The notes: generated by a model from the letters alone, not told the origin. A stretch of 64,000 nt of DNA from Rapana venosa (GCA_028751875.1 CM054141.1:68065351-68129350); one strand, 5' to 3'; shown: positions 48,301-53,020, numbered from the stretch's first letter. A program made the numbers and translations.

Positions 48301-50131
48301 TAAACTATCGGAAAATTCCAGAACTTAAACCTTTTCCAGACCCTTAGGGCCAGGTCTGATTTTTTAAGAACTTTTCCAGGTCAAGAAATGGGTAAATTTC
48401 CATTTTGCCTAGACTTTTCCAGACTTCCAAGACTCTGCATGAGTCCTGGTCTTAGCACTAAACAACAGACACAAACATGCACGCATGCATGCACACACAC
48501 ACACTGGTATGAATAGACCTACCTGTCATTCCATTTCACACACTTACCCTCCCCACAGTCTTTCTTGTTTTTCACATTGATCACTCTCTTTCAAATAATT
48601 AAACAAAACCAAACAACAAGCAAAAACAAAGAACAACCCAAAAAACCCCTAAAAAGCAACAAAAACAAACCTTAAACTTAATCCTGAATTTTATCTGCCT
48701 AGTCTGAACTCGCACTTTGACAATACACATATTGGTCATTTTGTTATGAGGCCCAAATCAAACTGCACATCACCACCTTTTCAATTTCACTCTCAAAAGG
48801 CATACACATGCACATACAGTTCTAACATGACCACATCAGAAATTTCATTATCTATCATGTATCATTTTATACTCTGTGCAGTAGTCCAACAGGACAGAAA
48901 TGGTAATTCATTATCAATTAAAAACTTGAAAAATTTCAGTTCATTAACACAATATAACAACAAAGCCAACAGCATCTTAAAACTTTTTGCAAGGTCAATT
49001 TTAATAATAAGCCTTCTCTGCCATGATTATACCTGATTAGACTTCTCCCCTAACTGCACGTTTTGACTGTTGTGCTCTTGAGATCATGCATTGTGTACAA
49101 ATCGGTGTTGTCACATTGAAGGTTGTGCGAGTTTTCAATTTGGTGCTCAGCTCTTGATTGTCACTGGGTGTTTAAACATATAATGCCTATCAAAAGTATC
49201 ATCTTGCAACAGGAACATTACGATTTGCTTCACTTTTTTTTTAAAAACACAGACACAGATAAAGACACACACACACATTGTATACACACATCACTCTGTG
49301 TGTGTGTGTGTGTGCGTGCATGCGTGCGTTTGAGTGAGTGAGTGAGTGAGTGAGTGTGTGTGTGTGTGTGTATGTGTGTGTGTGTGTGCATGCACGCGTG
49401 CGTGCATACATATATGCAAGTATGTGTGTGTATGCATGTATACAAGGACAATTACTGAATTAGGAATTGTTTGTGTACCACTTTTAGCAGTGCTGAACGA
49501 ACCCTTCCCCCGACCATTTTCTGGCAACGCCCTAGAAATGTGGAAGAGAATTTTGCATGCACTGAGTCTGACCCTCTAATTTCCTAGTTCTATATAAAAT
49601 ATTATCACTGAATCAGATACAAGTACTGTTATGTAATATGTGAGCCAGCATGCATTACTTTTTAATTTACGATTTGGATAATAATTCTCAAAATAACTCT
49701 CTTTTAAAATACTTATAAATGGGTAAAGCGTATTACCAATATAACAACAATGTATACATTGGCTATGAGAAGTCCCAAGCAAAAGACAATAAAAATCAAT
49801 AACCATTAAAATAAACACTGATGAAGTCCTGGGAAAAAGACAGTAAACATTATATATTCTTTAAAAAAATAAATAAATAAAAACCTGACATAAAATTCCA
49901 AACTGAATATTAGTAAAAGTTGACTCATAGTCACAAATCTGACAATTTCAAGTCCTACTGTACCGAGACAAAGCCGATATAAATTATTCATGAAAACAAC
50001 TTCACAAATCACAGCTTGAGACAGTAAAAAACAAAAACAAAACAAAAAAACAGCAAAAACCTACTTAAAGAACAAACCCCAGTTAACTTACAGGTGGAGG
50101 TGCCAAAGCCACCCAGCTTTGAGCCAAACAT
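2160..50131 (-). CDS. NUP98: Nuclear pore protein Nup98-Nup96 precursor (spliced, 3' end outside window)
   Basis: Joining the exons listed below gives one continuous frame of about 1743 codons, counting one copy of the duplicated exon. The order of parts matches the metazoan Nup98-Nup96 precursor. An FG/GLFG-rich region (residues about 1-480) is interrupted by a GLEBS motif (about 165-216). The peptidase S59 autoproteolytic domain (about 737-895) ends at HFSKYG, with cleavage expected between F892 and S893. The Nup96 alpha-solenoid follows (about 893 onward). In the family the Nup98 half is a mobile permeability-barrier and mRNA-export nucleoporin that binds Rae1/Gle2. The Nup96 half is a scaffold member of the Y (Nup107-160) complex. 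The human precursor is about 1800 residues, so roughly the last 80 residues and the stop lie left of base 1. Every junction has a GT donor and an AG acceptor. Expression data are needed to confirm exon choice. Confidence 0.96.
2792..2915 (-). CDS. NUP98: NUP98 coding exon 35 (Nup96 solenoid)
   Basis: Residues about 1654-1694: [19 protein letters not shown] and [11 protein letters not shown], matching human CHKLIIRHLASDAIIN. Acceptor GTGGGCAG, donor GTGAGA, phase 0 to 1. The intron upstream holds the CRE minisatellite. Confidence 0.96.
2948..4420. repeat. Minisatellite with CRE palindrome in most units
   Basis: Tandem array in the intron between coding exons 34 and 35. Left part: about 18 units of 57 or 61 bp that differ in carrying CACTAG or CACCCGCGAG at the join. 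Nearly every unit contains CATGGTGACGTCAATACC, including the perfect 8-bp CRE palindrome TGACGTCA. Right part (about 4070-4420): 42-bp units with CCATGGTTACGTCAATACAC, where the palindrome is reduced to ACGTCA. Open frames here (for example 3042-3838) are by-products of the repeat. Confidence 0.95.
4421..5216. other. Intron sequence, nothing recognisable
   Basis: Right part of the intron between coding exons 34 and 35. Open frames at 4711-5181 have no recognisable similarity and lack splice support. Confidence 0.5.
5217..5500 (-). mobile_element. Degenerate tRNA-type SINE (family A)
   Basis: Diverged copy of the element at 54150-54483. Recognisable blocks include ACAAGACGTTCTGAACGCATC and the CTTATCCAAAGAACTGTCAG stretch. 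Old and interrupted. Confidence 0.5.
5501..6710. other. Intron remainder and introns around coding exon 34
   Basis: Apart from coding exon 34 and a C-rich run near 6060-6100, no feature is recognisable. Confidence 0.4.
5817..5946 (-). CDS. NUP98: NUP98 coding exon 34 (Nup96 solenoid)
   Basis: Residues about 1610-1653: [20 protein letters not shown] and [14 protein letters not shown], matching human LRVPAKWIHEAKA. Acceptor CCCACAG, donor GTGAGC, phase 2 to 0. Confidence 0.97.
6711..6876. repeat. 75-bp direct repeat
   Basis: Two near-identical copies (about 6711-6786 and 6800-6876) sharing AGTGAATAAAAATGAGGCAT and TCATCATGCCGAGCACATTT. They lie about 50 bp beyond the donor of coding exon 33. 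Confidence 0.85.
6924..7079 (-). CDS. NUP98: NUP98 coding exon 33 (Nup96 solenoid)
   Basis: Residues about 1558-1609: [19 protein letters not shown] and [17 protein letters not shown], matching human RALNYTHLSAQ and GLWEWAIFVLLHI. Acceptor GTGGCAG, donor GTCAGT, phase 2 to 2. Confidence 0.97.
8025..8321 (-). CDS. NUP98: NUP98 coding exon 32 (Nup96 solenoid)
   Basis: Residues about 1459-1557: [28 protein letters not shown] and [19 protein letters not shown], each with a clear human counterpart. Acceptor GTCCAG, donor GTCAGT, phase 2 to 2. Confidence 0.97.
8772..8905 (-). CDS. NUP98: NUP98 coding exon 31 (Nup96 solenoid)
   Basis: Residues about 1415-1458: [17 protein letters not shown] and [15 protein letters not shown], matching human LDWKRSLAIHLWY. 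Acceptor TTTCAG, donor GTCAGT, phase 0 to 2. Confidence 0.97.
9054..9102. repeat. (GA)n microsatellite
   Basis: About 24 uninterrupted GA units inside the intron between coding exons 30 and 31. Confidence 0.95.
9675..9854 (-). CDS. NUP98: NUP98 coding exon 30 (Nup96 solenoid)
   Basis: Residues about 1355-1414: [20 protein letters not shown] and [13 protein letters not shown], a highly conserved helical pair of Nup96. Acceptor CATGCAG, donor GTGAGT, phase 0 to 0. Confidence 0.97.
10445..10554 (-). CDS. NUP98: NUP98 coding exon 29 (Nup96)
   Basis: Residues about 1318-1354: [20 protein letters not shown] and [12 protein letters not shown], matching human ILERRRAFSRWLSCTATPQI. Acceptor GTTGCAG, donor GTAAAG, phase 1 to 0. 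Confidence 0.96.
10852..11954 (+). mobile_element. piggyBac-like element, copy 2
   Basis: 1103 bp in the intron between coding exons 28 and 29, opposite in orientation to the gene. It begins CCCTAGTGGCGC and ends with the inverted CTAGTAGCGC-type terminus. Target site is ATAA on the left and TTAA on the right (one substitution). Two CCGGAATATTCCGG palindromes lie in the left 70 bp. An internal open stretch (11319-11546) contains [15 protein letters not shown], like the conserved TNxYA region near the start of piggyBac transposases. No full-length transposase is present, so the element is non-autonomous. Confidence 0.88.
12250..12353 (-). CDS. NUP98: NUP98 coding exon 28 (Nup96)
   Basis: Residues about 1283-1317: [20 protein letters not shown] followed by EEEDTG, matching human LTWTLCEALWGHLKELD. 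Acceptor AAGCAG (alternative two bases downstream), donor GTCAGT. Confidence 0.92.
12762..12907 (-). CDS. NUP98: NUP98 coding exon 27 (Nup96)
   Basis: Residues about 1235-1282: [16 protein letters not shown] and [17 protein letters not shown], matching human VAVIHDYADWVKEASG. The acceptor GTTTTCAG is good. The donor is weak: either GTGCTA at 12761 (phase 2) or GTTCGT at 12765 (phase 1), each with a matching acceptor choice in the next exon, so up to two residues at the junction are uncertain. Confidence 0.86.
13297..13439 (-). CDS. NUP98: NUP98 coding exon 26 (Nup96)
   Basis: Residues about 1187-1234: [14 protein letters not shown] then [13 protein letters not shown]. It joins coding exon 25 directly in phase 1; I found no extra exon needed between them. 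Acceptor GTTGCAG, donor GTAGGC, ends phase 0. Confidence 0.82.
14322..14621 (-). CDS. NUP98: NUP98 coding exon 25 (Nup96)
   Basis: Residues about 1087-1186. [20 protein letters not shown] matches the conserved LLMDMALFMGRSFRVGWGP block of Nup96. Acceptor CCCACAG, donor GTGAGT, phase 1 to 1. GC-rich. Confidence 0.95.
15284..15439 (-). CDS. NUP98: NUP98 coding exon 24 (Nup96)
   Basis: Residues about 1035-1086, a serine and lysine-rich weakly conserved segment ([20 protein letters not shown]). Supported by acceptor GTCACAG, donor GTAAGT and phase 1 to 1 continuity. Confidence 0.84.
16205..16333 (-). CDS. NUP98: NUP98 coding exon 23 (Nup96)
   Basis: Residues about 992-1034: [14 protein letters not shown] then [20 protein letters not shown], matching the human block LGINPHVLQIMKASL. 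Acceptor GTTGCAG, donor GTCAGT, phase 1 to 1. Confidence 0.94.
16398..16590 (+). mobile_element. tRNA-derived SINE head (family D)
   Basis: A tRNA-like segment has an A-box region (GAGGTAGTTCACCTCATTGG) and a good B box (GGTTTGAACCC) at 16444-16454. A second, decayed tRNA-like stretch (CAGGTGCAATCCCTGG) follows. No cloverleaf is maintained, so it is not a tRNA gene. Confidence 0.5.
16591..19286. other. Long intron after coding exon 22, left part
   Basis: Contains a copy of the LINE-B tail at 17655-17697 (GATTCAGCGCTATATAAATT) and a GA-rich tract at 19078-19260. No exon or conserved peptide is recognisable. Confidence 0.5.
19078..19260. repeat. GA-rich microsatellite
   Basis: Imperfect (GA)n with AAG interruptions. 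Arg-Glu-rich open frames over it are not genes. Confidence 0.95.
19287..19578 (-). mobile_element. tRNA-derived SINE (family C), full length
   Basis: Minus-strand head GATAGCTCAGTGGTCAGAGC is an A-box-like tRNA start. The body matches the element at 24595-24884 throughout (AGGGAAGATAAAGCAGCGAG), and the 3' end carries a TTTAC-type tail. Confidence 0.8.
20217..20256 (-). terminator. Candidate poly(A) signal and GU-rich element
   Basis: On the minus strand AATAAA (20256-20251) is followed after about 15 nt by a GU-rich run (TTTGTGGGCTGCCTGTGTG), the usual arrangement of a cleavage and polyadenylation site. It would end the Nup98-only transcript. Confidence 0.5.
20230..21626 (-). CDS. NUP98: Candidate alternative terminal exon, Nup98-only isoform
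   Basis: A strong acceptor (GTATTTCTCCTCAG) at 21640-21627 lies within the 7.3-kb intron after coding exon 22. Joined in phase 1 it adds [20 protein letters not shown], with a stop at 21567-21565. About 1.3 kb of AT-rich 3' UTR follows, ending with AATAAA (21... see signal entry at 20251-20256) and a GU-rich stretch. Known biology: the NUP98 locus yields both a Nup98-Nup96 mRNA and a shorter Nup98-only mRNA in vertebrates. The inferred short product is about 1011 residues before self-cleavage. This is inference from splice and poly(A) signals; there is no sequence homology for the 20-residue tail. Confidence 0.5.
21627..22417. other. Long intron, part beside the alternative exon
   Basis: Minus-strand polypyrimidine tract and acceptor of the alternative terminal exon lie at its left edge. 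There is a poly(A) run at 22186-22202. No other feature. Confidence 0.4.
22422..23526 (+). mobile_element. piggyBac-like element, copy 3 (intact ends)
   Basis: 1105 bp, flanked by perfect TTAA duplications (22418-22421 and 23527-23530), the diagnostic target site of piggyBac. Termini CCCTAGTGGCGC and its near-perfect inverse. Nearly identical to copy 2. It carries a YY1-type AAAATGGCGGCC box near 22682, an ATG followed by a GTAAGG donor at 22810, and the transposase-like [15 protein letters not shown] peptide in the frame 22891-23136. The insertion sits about 115 bp from the donor of NUP98 coding exon 22. Confidence 0.92.
23645..23840 (-). CDS. NUP98: NUP98 coding exon 22 (Nup96 N-terminal segment)
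   Basis: Residues about 927-991: [16 protein letters not shown], an EEEEEED run, then [20 protein letters not shown] matches the vertebrate VDITQEP block. Acceptor TCTGCAG, donor GTATGT, phase 0 to 1. If the donor is not used, translation stops two codons later (TAG at 23639-23637). The next constitutive exon lies 7.3 kb away, the longest intron in the gene. Confidence 0.93.
24595..24884 (-). mobile_element. tRNA-derived SINE (family C), full length
   Basis: Minus-strand head GGGGTAGCTCAGTGGTCGGA, then a body shared with 19287-19578, ending in tandem CCTTTA repeats as the 3' tail. Lies between coding exons 21 and 22. Confidence 0.85.
25106..25219 (-). CDS. NUP98: NUP98 coding exon 21 (cleavage site; start of Nup96)
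   Basis: It begins [22 protein letters not shown] is the self-cleavage site, with the catalytic His and nucleophilic Ser both present, so cleavage after Phe (residue about 892) is expected. Downstream codons start Nup96 and are acidic, then lysine-rich ([12 protein letters not shown]). Acceptor GTTGCAG, donor GTAAGT, phase 0 to 0. Confidence 0.97.
25285..25470. repeat. Short minisatellite (ACAAACATTCATGC units)
   Basis: About ten imperfect 16-18-bp units of the type CCACAAACATTCATGCAAG, starting about 65 bp upstream of the acceptor of coding exon 21. Confidence 0.85.
25667..25780 (-). CDS. NUP98: NUP98 coding exon 20 (autoproteolytic domain)
   Basis: Residues about 851-888: [20 protein letters not shown] and [14 protein letters not shown]. 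The [10 protein letters not shown] block is nearly invariant in the family. Acceptor GAGCAG, donor GTCAGT, phase 0 to 0. Confidence 0.97.
26313..26452 (-). CDS. NUP98: NUP98 coding exon 19 (autoproteolytic domain)
   Basis: Residues about 804-850: [14 protein letters not shown] then [16 protein letters not shown] and [13 protein letters not shown], all conserved in the S59 domain. Acceptor GTGCAG, donor GTGAAA, phase 1 to 0. Confidence 0.97.
26522..26797 (-). mobile_element. tRNA-derived SINE (family E)
   Basis: Minus-strand head with A box (TGGTCGAGTGGTTTAGGCGG) and B box (GGTTTGATCCC). A core containing TGTCCTTGGGAAAGACACTT follows, a block that I recall from widespread animal SINEs (tentative). 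It ends near AGCCGGAGCTTATCCC-type sequence. Located between coding exons 18 and 19. Confidence 0.8.
26798..27573. other. Intron, simple repeat at exon edge
   Basis: AT-rich intron ending in a CA/CTCA microsatellite (27411-27560) that runs up to 13 bp from coding exon 18. Nothing else recognised. Confidence 0.5.
27574..27784 (-). CDS. NUP98: NUP98 coding exon 18 (start of autoproteolytic domain)
   Basis: Residues about 734-803. [20 protein letters not shown] opens the peptidase S59 (nucleoporin autopeptidase) domain, followed by [20 protein letters not shown]. Acceptor CGACAG, donor GTGGGT, phase 0 to 1. Strongly GC-rich beside CA-rich intron. Confidence 0.97.
28296..28488 (-). CDS. NUP98: NUP98 coding exon 17 (acidic linker)
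   Basis: Residues about 669-733: [16 protein letters not shown] followed by an acidic [10 protein letters not shown] stretch and [13 protein letters not shown]. Acceptor GTTTCAG, donor GTGAGT, phase 2 to 0. Confidence 0.86.
28610..29075. repeat. Degenerate tandem repeat, about 40-45-bp period
   Basis: Recurring words such as ACAACTATGG, ATAGTCTGATCCAACAATG and CAGATGCAACGA recur about every 40 bp. Heavily diverged. In the intron between coding exons 16 and 17. Confidence 0.55.
29113..29232 (-). CDS. NUP98: NUP98 coding exon 16 (low-complexity linker)
   Basis: Residues about 629-668, a poorly conserved polar linker ([20 protein letters not shown]). Supported by phase match (2 to 2), acceptor CCTTCAG and donor GTGAGT rather than by sequence similarity. 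Confidence 0.82.
29495..29694 (-). CDS. NUP98: NUP98 coding exon 15 (linker)
   Basis: Residues about 563-628: [20 protein letters not shown] and [12 protein letters not shown], the second matching the conserved KSIKKLVLK block. An SSS-rich stretch follows. Acceptor GTGCAG, donor GTAAGT, phase 0 to 2. Confidence 0.95.
30060..30565. repeat. Minisatellite abutting coding exon 14
   Basis: Tandem units of about 19-24 bp (ATCACCAGGAAGGTGACC and ATCACCAGAAGCTGTGACC variants). On the minus strand the array starts about 10 bp after the exon 14 donor, and the exon frame stays open for about 44 codons into it. Confidence 0.92.
30570..30716 (-). CDS. NUP98: NUP98 coding exon 14 (linker)
   Basis: Residues about 514-562: [16 protein letters not shown] and [18 protein letters not shown], matching the conserved KPTNPAAQKAL and RPKAL block of Nup98. 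Acceptor GTTGCAG, donor GTGAGA, phase 0 to 0. A minisatellite begins within about 10 bp of its donor. Confidence 0.96.
31234..31333 (-). CDS. NUP98: NUP98 coding exon 13 (end of FG domain)
   Basis: Residues about 480-513: [20 protein letters not shown] then WNLNN. It corresponds to the human linker with SPFGDSPLFRN. Acceptor TTTCCAG, donor GTAAGC, phase 2 to 0. Confidence 0.95.
31867..31930 (-). CDS. NUP98: NUP98 coding exon 12 (short FG exon)
   Basis: A 64-nt exon coding [20 protein letters not shown]. Acceptor ATCAACAG, donor GTAAGT, phase 1 to 2. Confidence 0.92.
31931..33205. other. Intron between coding exons 11 and 12
   Basis: Holds a 5'-truncated family A SINE (32075-32290) and a partial LINE-B tail (32456-32520). 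Otherwise AT-rich. Confidence 0.5.
32075..32290 (+). mobile_element. 5'-truncated SINE (family A)
   Basis: Plus-strand copy lacking the tRNA head. Shares GCACACGTTAAATCCTGTTC and the tail AAAGCACATGAGTGCTTATT with the full copy at 54150-54483, and ends in a (TAAA)n tail. Confidence 0.8.
33206..33391 (-). CDS. NUP98: NUP98 coding exon 11 (FG repeats)
   Basis: Residues about 397-458: [39 protein letters not shown] and [14 protein letters not shown]-rich relative to the introns. Acceptor GTCACAG, donor GTAAGT, phase 1 to 1. Confidence 0.94.
33392..35029. other. Introns around coding exon 10
   Basis: AT-rich, with no repeat family or RNA that I can name. Confidence 0.4.
34231..34375 (-). CDS. 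NUP98: NUP98 coding exon 10 (FG repeats)
   Basis: Residues about 349-396: [20 protein letters not shown], then [11 protein letters not shown] and TGSTGFGG. Acceptor GTTTCAG, donor GTAAGC, phase 0 to 1. Confidence 0.94.
35030..35687. repeat. Duplicated segment containing exon 9, left copy
   Basis: 658 bp, about 98% identical to 38290-38948 with the same orientation. Differences are scattered substitutions and single-base indels outside the exon. Confidence 0.93.
35064..35177 (-). CDS. NUP98: NUP98 coding exon 9, second copy
   Basis: Identical to the exon at 38324-38437, with the same acceptor and donor. Either this is a real tandem exon duplication adding 38 FG residues, or the assembly includes both haplotypes. 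Flanking intron differs by about 2%, which favours the second view. Coding potential is certain; the copy number is not. Confidence 0.7.
35688..38289. other. Spacer between duplicated segments, low-quality appearance
   Basis: From about 36060 on, the sequence changes character. There are many inflated homopolymers (A, T, C, G runs), more CpG, and words that look like damaged versions of normal sequence. No intact repeat or exon can be read. Probably poorly polished long-read sequence from one haplotype. Confidence 0.6.
38290..38948. repeat. Duplicated segment containing exon 9, right copy
   Basis: Second copy of 35030-35687. It stops abruptly after the shared word GAGACAG. Confidence 0.93.
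38324..38437 (-). CDS. NUP98: NUP98 coding exon 9, first copy
   Basis: This 114-nt exon is phase 0 to 0 and encodes [20 protein letters not shown] and more FG sequence ending FGTTQTG. Acceptor TTGTGCAG, donor GTAAGT. It lies inside the 659-bp segment repeated at 35030-35687. The exon is identical in both copies, and including either or both keeps the frame. Confidence 0.88.
39264..39427 (-). CDS. NUP98: NUP98 coding exon 8 (FG repeats)
   Basis: Residues about 256-310: [17 protein letters not shown], then [15 protein letters not shown] and SLFGANK. Acceptor GTGCAG, donor GTAAGG, phase 1 to 0. The 39-bp minisatellite lies immediately upstream of its acceptor. Confidence 0.94.
39435..40795. repeat. 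39-bp minisatellite
   Basis: About 34 units of the form GATCATTACCACTGTCGTCA plus TCATTACAACACAGCGACA, with some shortened units. It lies in the intron between coding exons 7 and 8 and begins about 10 bp before the exon 8 acceptor. Because 39 is a multiple of three, long repetitive frames (up to 396 codons) stay open on both strands. These are not genes. Confidence 0.96.
41013..41085 (+). mobile_element. LINE-B 3' tail fragment
   Basis: AATGCAAGCGCTTTGACTTC followed by TAGCGTTATATAAATTCCAT, a diverged copy of the tail at 47740-47829. Confidence 0.6.
41160..41307 (-). CDS. NUP98: NUP98 coding exon 7 (end of GLEBS, FG repeats)
   Basis: It begins [13 protein letters not shown], the conserved tail of GLEBS, then returns to FG sequence ([15 protein letters not shown]). 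Acceptor CACTAG, donor GTGAGT, phase 0 to 1. Confidence 0.96.
41395..41590. repeat. Degenerate tandem repeat, about 70-bp period
   Basis: Three imperfect units sharing CTATGATCTATCAGTAACG-like and ACACACAAATGCACAAAC-like words, in the intron between coding exons 6 and 7. Confidence 0.6.
42040..42535 (-). mobile_element. tRNA-derived SINE (family B), full length
   Basis: On the minus strand: a tRNA-like head (GGTGGTCTAGAGGTAACGCG and a GGTTTGTACCCC box), a core with GATGAGACGATAAACCGAGG, and a 3' tail GATTCAGCGCTATATAAATT ending in (ATT)n. The core is shared with family A, and the tail with the LINE at 47527-47829. Confidence 0.85.
42660..42735 (-). mobile_element. LINE-B/SINE-B tail fragment
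   Basis: Minus-strand copy of the tail ending in (ATT)n, about 120 bp from SINE B and 70 bp from coding exon 6. Confidence 0.75.
42805..42965 (-). CDS. NUP98: NUP98 coding exon 6 (GLEBS motif)
   Basis: Residues about 153-206. It carries the GLEBS motif core [14 protein letters not shown] followed by [17 protein letters not shown], closely matching vertebrate Nup98. In the family this segment binds Rae1 (Gle2). Acceptor AACCAG, donor GTAACT, ends in phase 0. Confidence 0.97.
43268..43372 (-). CDS. NUP98: NUP98 coding exon 5 (FG repeats)
   Basis: Residues about 118-152: [17 protein letters not shown] followed by SLFGATGGG. Acceptor GTTCCAG, donor GTAAGT, phase 1 to 1. Confidence 0.93.
43545..43760 (-). 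pseudogene. LINE reverse-transcriptase C-terminal fragment
   Basis: Reads [20 protein letters not shown] then PPTSYIANI and [12 protein letters not shown], the typical basic C-terminal end of RTE-like LINE polyproteins. Short, dead fragment in the intron between coding exons 4 and 5. Confidence 0.7.
44192..44314 (-). CDS. NUP98: NUP98 coding exon 4 (GLFG repeats)
   Basis: Residues about 77-117, including [17 protein letters not shown] and KPQGFGG. Acceptor TTCCCAG, donor GTGAGG, phase 1 to 1. Confidence 0.94.
44806..44955 (-). CDS. NUP98: NUP98 coding exon 3 (GLFG repeats)
   Basis: Residues about 27-76, rich in FG and GLFG ([20 protein letters not shown], then GGLFGQQ and TTTFGQQQ). Acceptor TTTTTAG, donor GTCAGT, phase 1 to 1. 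A CA microsatellite lies just downstream. Confidence 0.95.
44956..46788. other. Intron between coding exons 2 and 3
   Basis: No repeat family, RNA or conserved peptide recognised. Plus-strand open frames (46168-46831) look random. Confidence 0.4.
46789..46827 (-). CDS. NUP98: NUP98 coding exon 2 (39-nt microexon)
   Basis: This 39-nt exon has acceptor TATTTTCAG and donor GTAAGC and runs phase 1 to phase 1. It adds the FG peptide [12 protein letters not shown] between the first and third coding exons. Both neighbours are also phase 1, so it can be included or skipped without a frame shift. It is too short to show as an open frame of its own. Confidence 0.82.
47527..47829 (+). pseudogene. LINE-B 3' end (C terminus and 3' UTR)
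   Basis: [17 protein letters not shown] followed by a stop is a common C-terminal motif of molluscan LINE polyproteins. A 3' UTR with a GT repeat follows, then the tail GATTCAGCGCTATATAAATT and (ATT)n. It identifies which LINE owns this tail. Confidence 0.8.
47830..50091. other. First coding intron, remainder
   Basis: Simple repeats (GT/GAGT at 49292-49400) and AT-rich sequence. No further FG exon was found. Confidence 0.4.
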
Positions 50132-50157
50132 AGTGGTGGCTGTCCGTCTGCTTTACC
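50092..50157 (-). CDS. NUP98: NUP98 coding exon 1 (start codon exon)
   Basis: Acceptor TTTTCAG precedes 26 nt of 5' UTR. The ATG is at 50131-50129 and the peptide begins [13 protein letters not shown], like the N termini of other Nup98 proteins. Donor GTAAGT lies at 50091-50086. The exon ends in phase 1. Confidence 0.92.
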
Positions 50158-50269
50158 CTGAAAATGACAACGTAAAATTTCAACTTTTAACATTCATGAA
50201 CACAAGACAACACAAAAAGTGAAAACAATAATAAATTTGAAGATGACTCAAGCCAGTGTGTCTGCGTGT

Positions 50270-50600
50270 GTGTGTGTGTTTATTTATTTTATTTATTTAT
50301 TTTTTATATTGAGGATAATGGAATAAGCACTCATGTGCTTTTTTACATGCACTGATGCAGTCCCCGTGTGTATGTGGTTTTGTAAATTGTCATCTGTTCC
50401 CACCAGCACACAATGGCCTACTCTTATGAAATGCAGAACAGGATTTAACGTGTGCGCAAGATGTTCTGCGTGCGTTTGCACAGGGCCTCGGTTTATAGTC
50501 TCATCCGAAGGACTGTTGGGGAGTGTGGAGTCTGCACTGATGTTAACTCCAAGGGAAAATAAGCCCCTTGAACAGGAATCGAACCCGTTCTTCTTTAATT
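50270..50600 (-). mobile_element. SINE family A, nearly full length
   Basis: Minus strand. Shares GTGCGCAAGATGTTCTGCGT (plus-strand reading), the GGTTTATAGTCTCATCCGAA core and the B-box region ATCGAACCC with 54150-54483. It lies about 110 bp upstream of the exon with the start codon. Confidence 0.85.
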
Positions 50601-50739
50601 TAATGTCTTTTTCTTTATGTGATATTAGACAAATCGAACCTCTGTGTGTGTGTGTGTGTGTGTGTTCATAAAGTGTAATGTGCAAAGTTCTGTATGTACA
50701 TGTTGTCTAAATTCATATAAATTTATATTCCATCTGAAT

Positions 50740-50940
50740 TCTTTTATTTAAAGGTAAAAGAATAAGCGTTCATGTGCCTTTTTTTTTTTTTACATCCATT
50801 CCCTGTATGATGCAGTTTTGTAAATTTTGCCATCCATTCCTACTGGCATACAATGGCCTACTTTTCCAAAAAATGAAACAGGTTAAAATGTGTGCAAGAT
50901 GTTCTGTGTGCATTTGCACACAGGACCTCAGTTTACAGTC
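50740..50940 (-). mobile_element. SINE family A, truncated
   Basis: Second copy, missing the tRNA head and replaced on the right by a GT microsatellite. Confidence 0.75.
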
Positions 50941-51013
50941 ATGTGTATGTGTGTGCATGCATGTGTGTGTATGTCACTGTGTGTGACCAGTCCTCTGTGT
51001 GTGTATGTCTACA

Positions 51014-51016
<3 letters not shown>

Positions 51017-51081
<65 letters not shown>
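51017..51081. repeat. (GT)n microsatellite
   Basis: About 32 GT units, uninterrupted. Confidence 0.97.
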
Positions 51082-51083
<2 letters not shown>

Positions 51084-53020
51084 GTGTACACACACACCCC
51101 TCCCCCTGCCCCCGAAACTAAGACAAGTTGATACAGTGACACTGACAGTATGGTATCACAAATTGCTAAAAGCAATTTACAATTTAACTGATTAAACATG
51201 CAATTCTATGGAAATGTAACCATACACAAAAGGATACAAATTAAACAAAATTAGTACACAATCTACATTTTACTTGATCCAGTCAATGTAAGCAGTCATC
51301 CCCTCCCCCAAACACACATAAAGTATGATAAACCATAGAACAGTATACCGATTATGGCTACACAACAACTATGTGTGTATAACATTCAGATATTGTACTG
51401 AGGATGGCTACACAAGAACATATATATATATATAATAATTAATATATAATATTTACATATAACATATTAAGACATTCAACTAATTTCTATTTCACCTCAA
51501 AAGTATTAATAACTGAGTTACTCTTGCTCATTATTACAAAATGTGCCAGATACTGAGATAGGCAGCACAAAAATTCAAATACTACTAATTAGTAATTAGT
51601 GTCCTAGTGATTCACCATTCACTGAATTAGTGAATGACTTGCAGGTTGTCAAAAATGATAAGACATACTCTGAGACAGTGCAAGTGGGGGCTCTTTTCTG
51701 CAAAGGTACAAGTGTTTTCAAGAGCTTTTACTAGTTTAGTGACCGTGTACAGGTTCAGGTCTAAATCAAAGTGTTTGAGGGGATCCCCCCCCCCCCCCCC
51801 CAACCCCCTGACTGAACACTAATTCTGACCCAATGACTGAATGAGTCCATTACCCTTTAAATGAAGTTCTAGCAATAACAAATGCTACTTTACATTTTTA
51901 TAATCATGATTGATAATACAGAGGTTCCATGTGGAAACACTAGTAACTTGATTTTATGTGAAATTTTGCACACATTATAATTATCATATTCATAGTTATA
52001 TATAAATTATAAGTAATTTTTGTTCAGATGCTTTGATTAAAAAACCCCAATAATGGCAATATATATGCATTGCTTATTCAATGCACCATCTGGAAATAAA
52101 AATCTGACTTTGACTCCAAATGGCTTGACTGACACTACAGTTTATTTACAGGTATATGTACACATTCAATGATCCATCTATGATCTTTTGCATTGACAAA
52201 TTGAGTATACTAATTAGTAACACTACTGAGTATTGTAGAACTAGAACTTGTTGAAGAGTAGAATAGCTATGGATGGTGGAAAAAAGTGGTATGTGTGACA
52301 TGTTTGCTTTTCAGCATGTAGCCTAATCAGTGCACTTCTCCAGTTGTATTACTATTAATTAAATAATTTTAATAAGTCTAAAATTAGTAAAAACAAACAG
52401 AAACTTTGACGAGCACTGGGGCAACACATGATTATCCTACCTAATCAGCAAGATGAAGAAAGAACTCACAACATTACAATAAACAGACAAGAACTGAAGC
52501 ACTTGACAGGTCTGCAGTGTGTGTTGTGTAAATTTTAAATGATACTAATGCCTAGTATTACAGTAATGGCAGTAAAGAATGACATCATTGACATGCATTA
52601 GTCAAGTAAACACATCACAAAACAAAATACAAAACTGGCTTGATGAGTTCTGATCTAGTCTTTTCTGATTTCTAATTCTATTTTCTAAAACCATTGCCAA
52701 CCCAGACAAAATCATTTTATGTCAGAATCAGAGAATGTGGCAGATCTTTGTCAATTACTGAACTAGGGCCTACTGATCTAAGATTTTACATGAATTGCAT
52801 TTCTGGTTAAGTTGACAAATAAAATATTTCTTAATAAGACAATAATTCGGTTTACCAATTAGTCTACCGTGGGAGTGAATAAAAATATATCACTCTAAAC
52901 CGTAGGTGTGGTAAGAAAAAAAATCCAGGGAAGTGTCACACTATTTGAAATTGATCGATCAACAGAGATCGACATGTGCACATGGACACTCACAAAAACA
53001 GTTCTGTAATGAACATTCAC
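51082..53020. other. Presumed 5' intron of NUP98
   Basis: AT-rich, with a C run at 51785-51801. No recognisable element. Confidence 0.4.

Noticed and set aside
50890..51195. Cys/Val-rich open frames
   Set aside because: Translations of a GT microsatellite.
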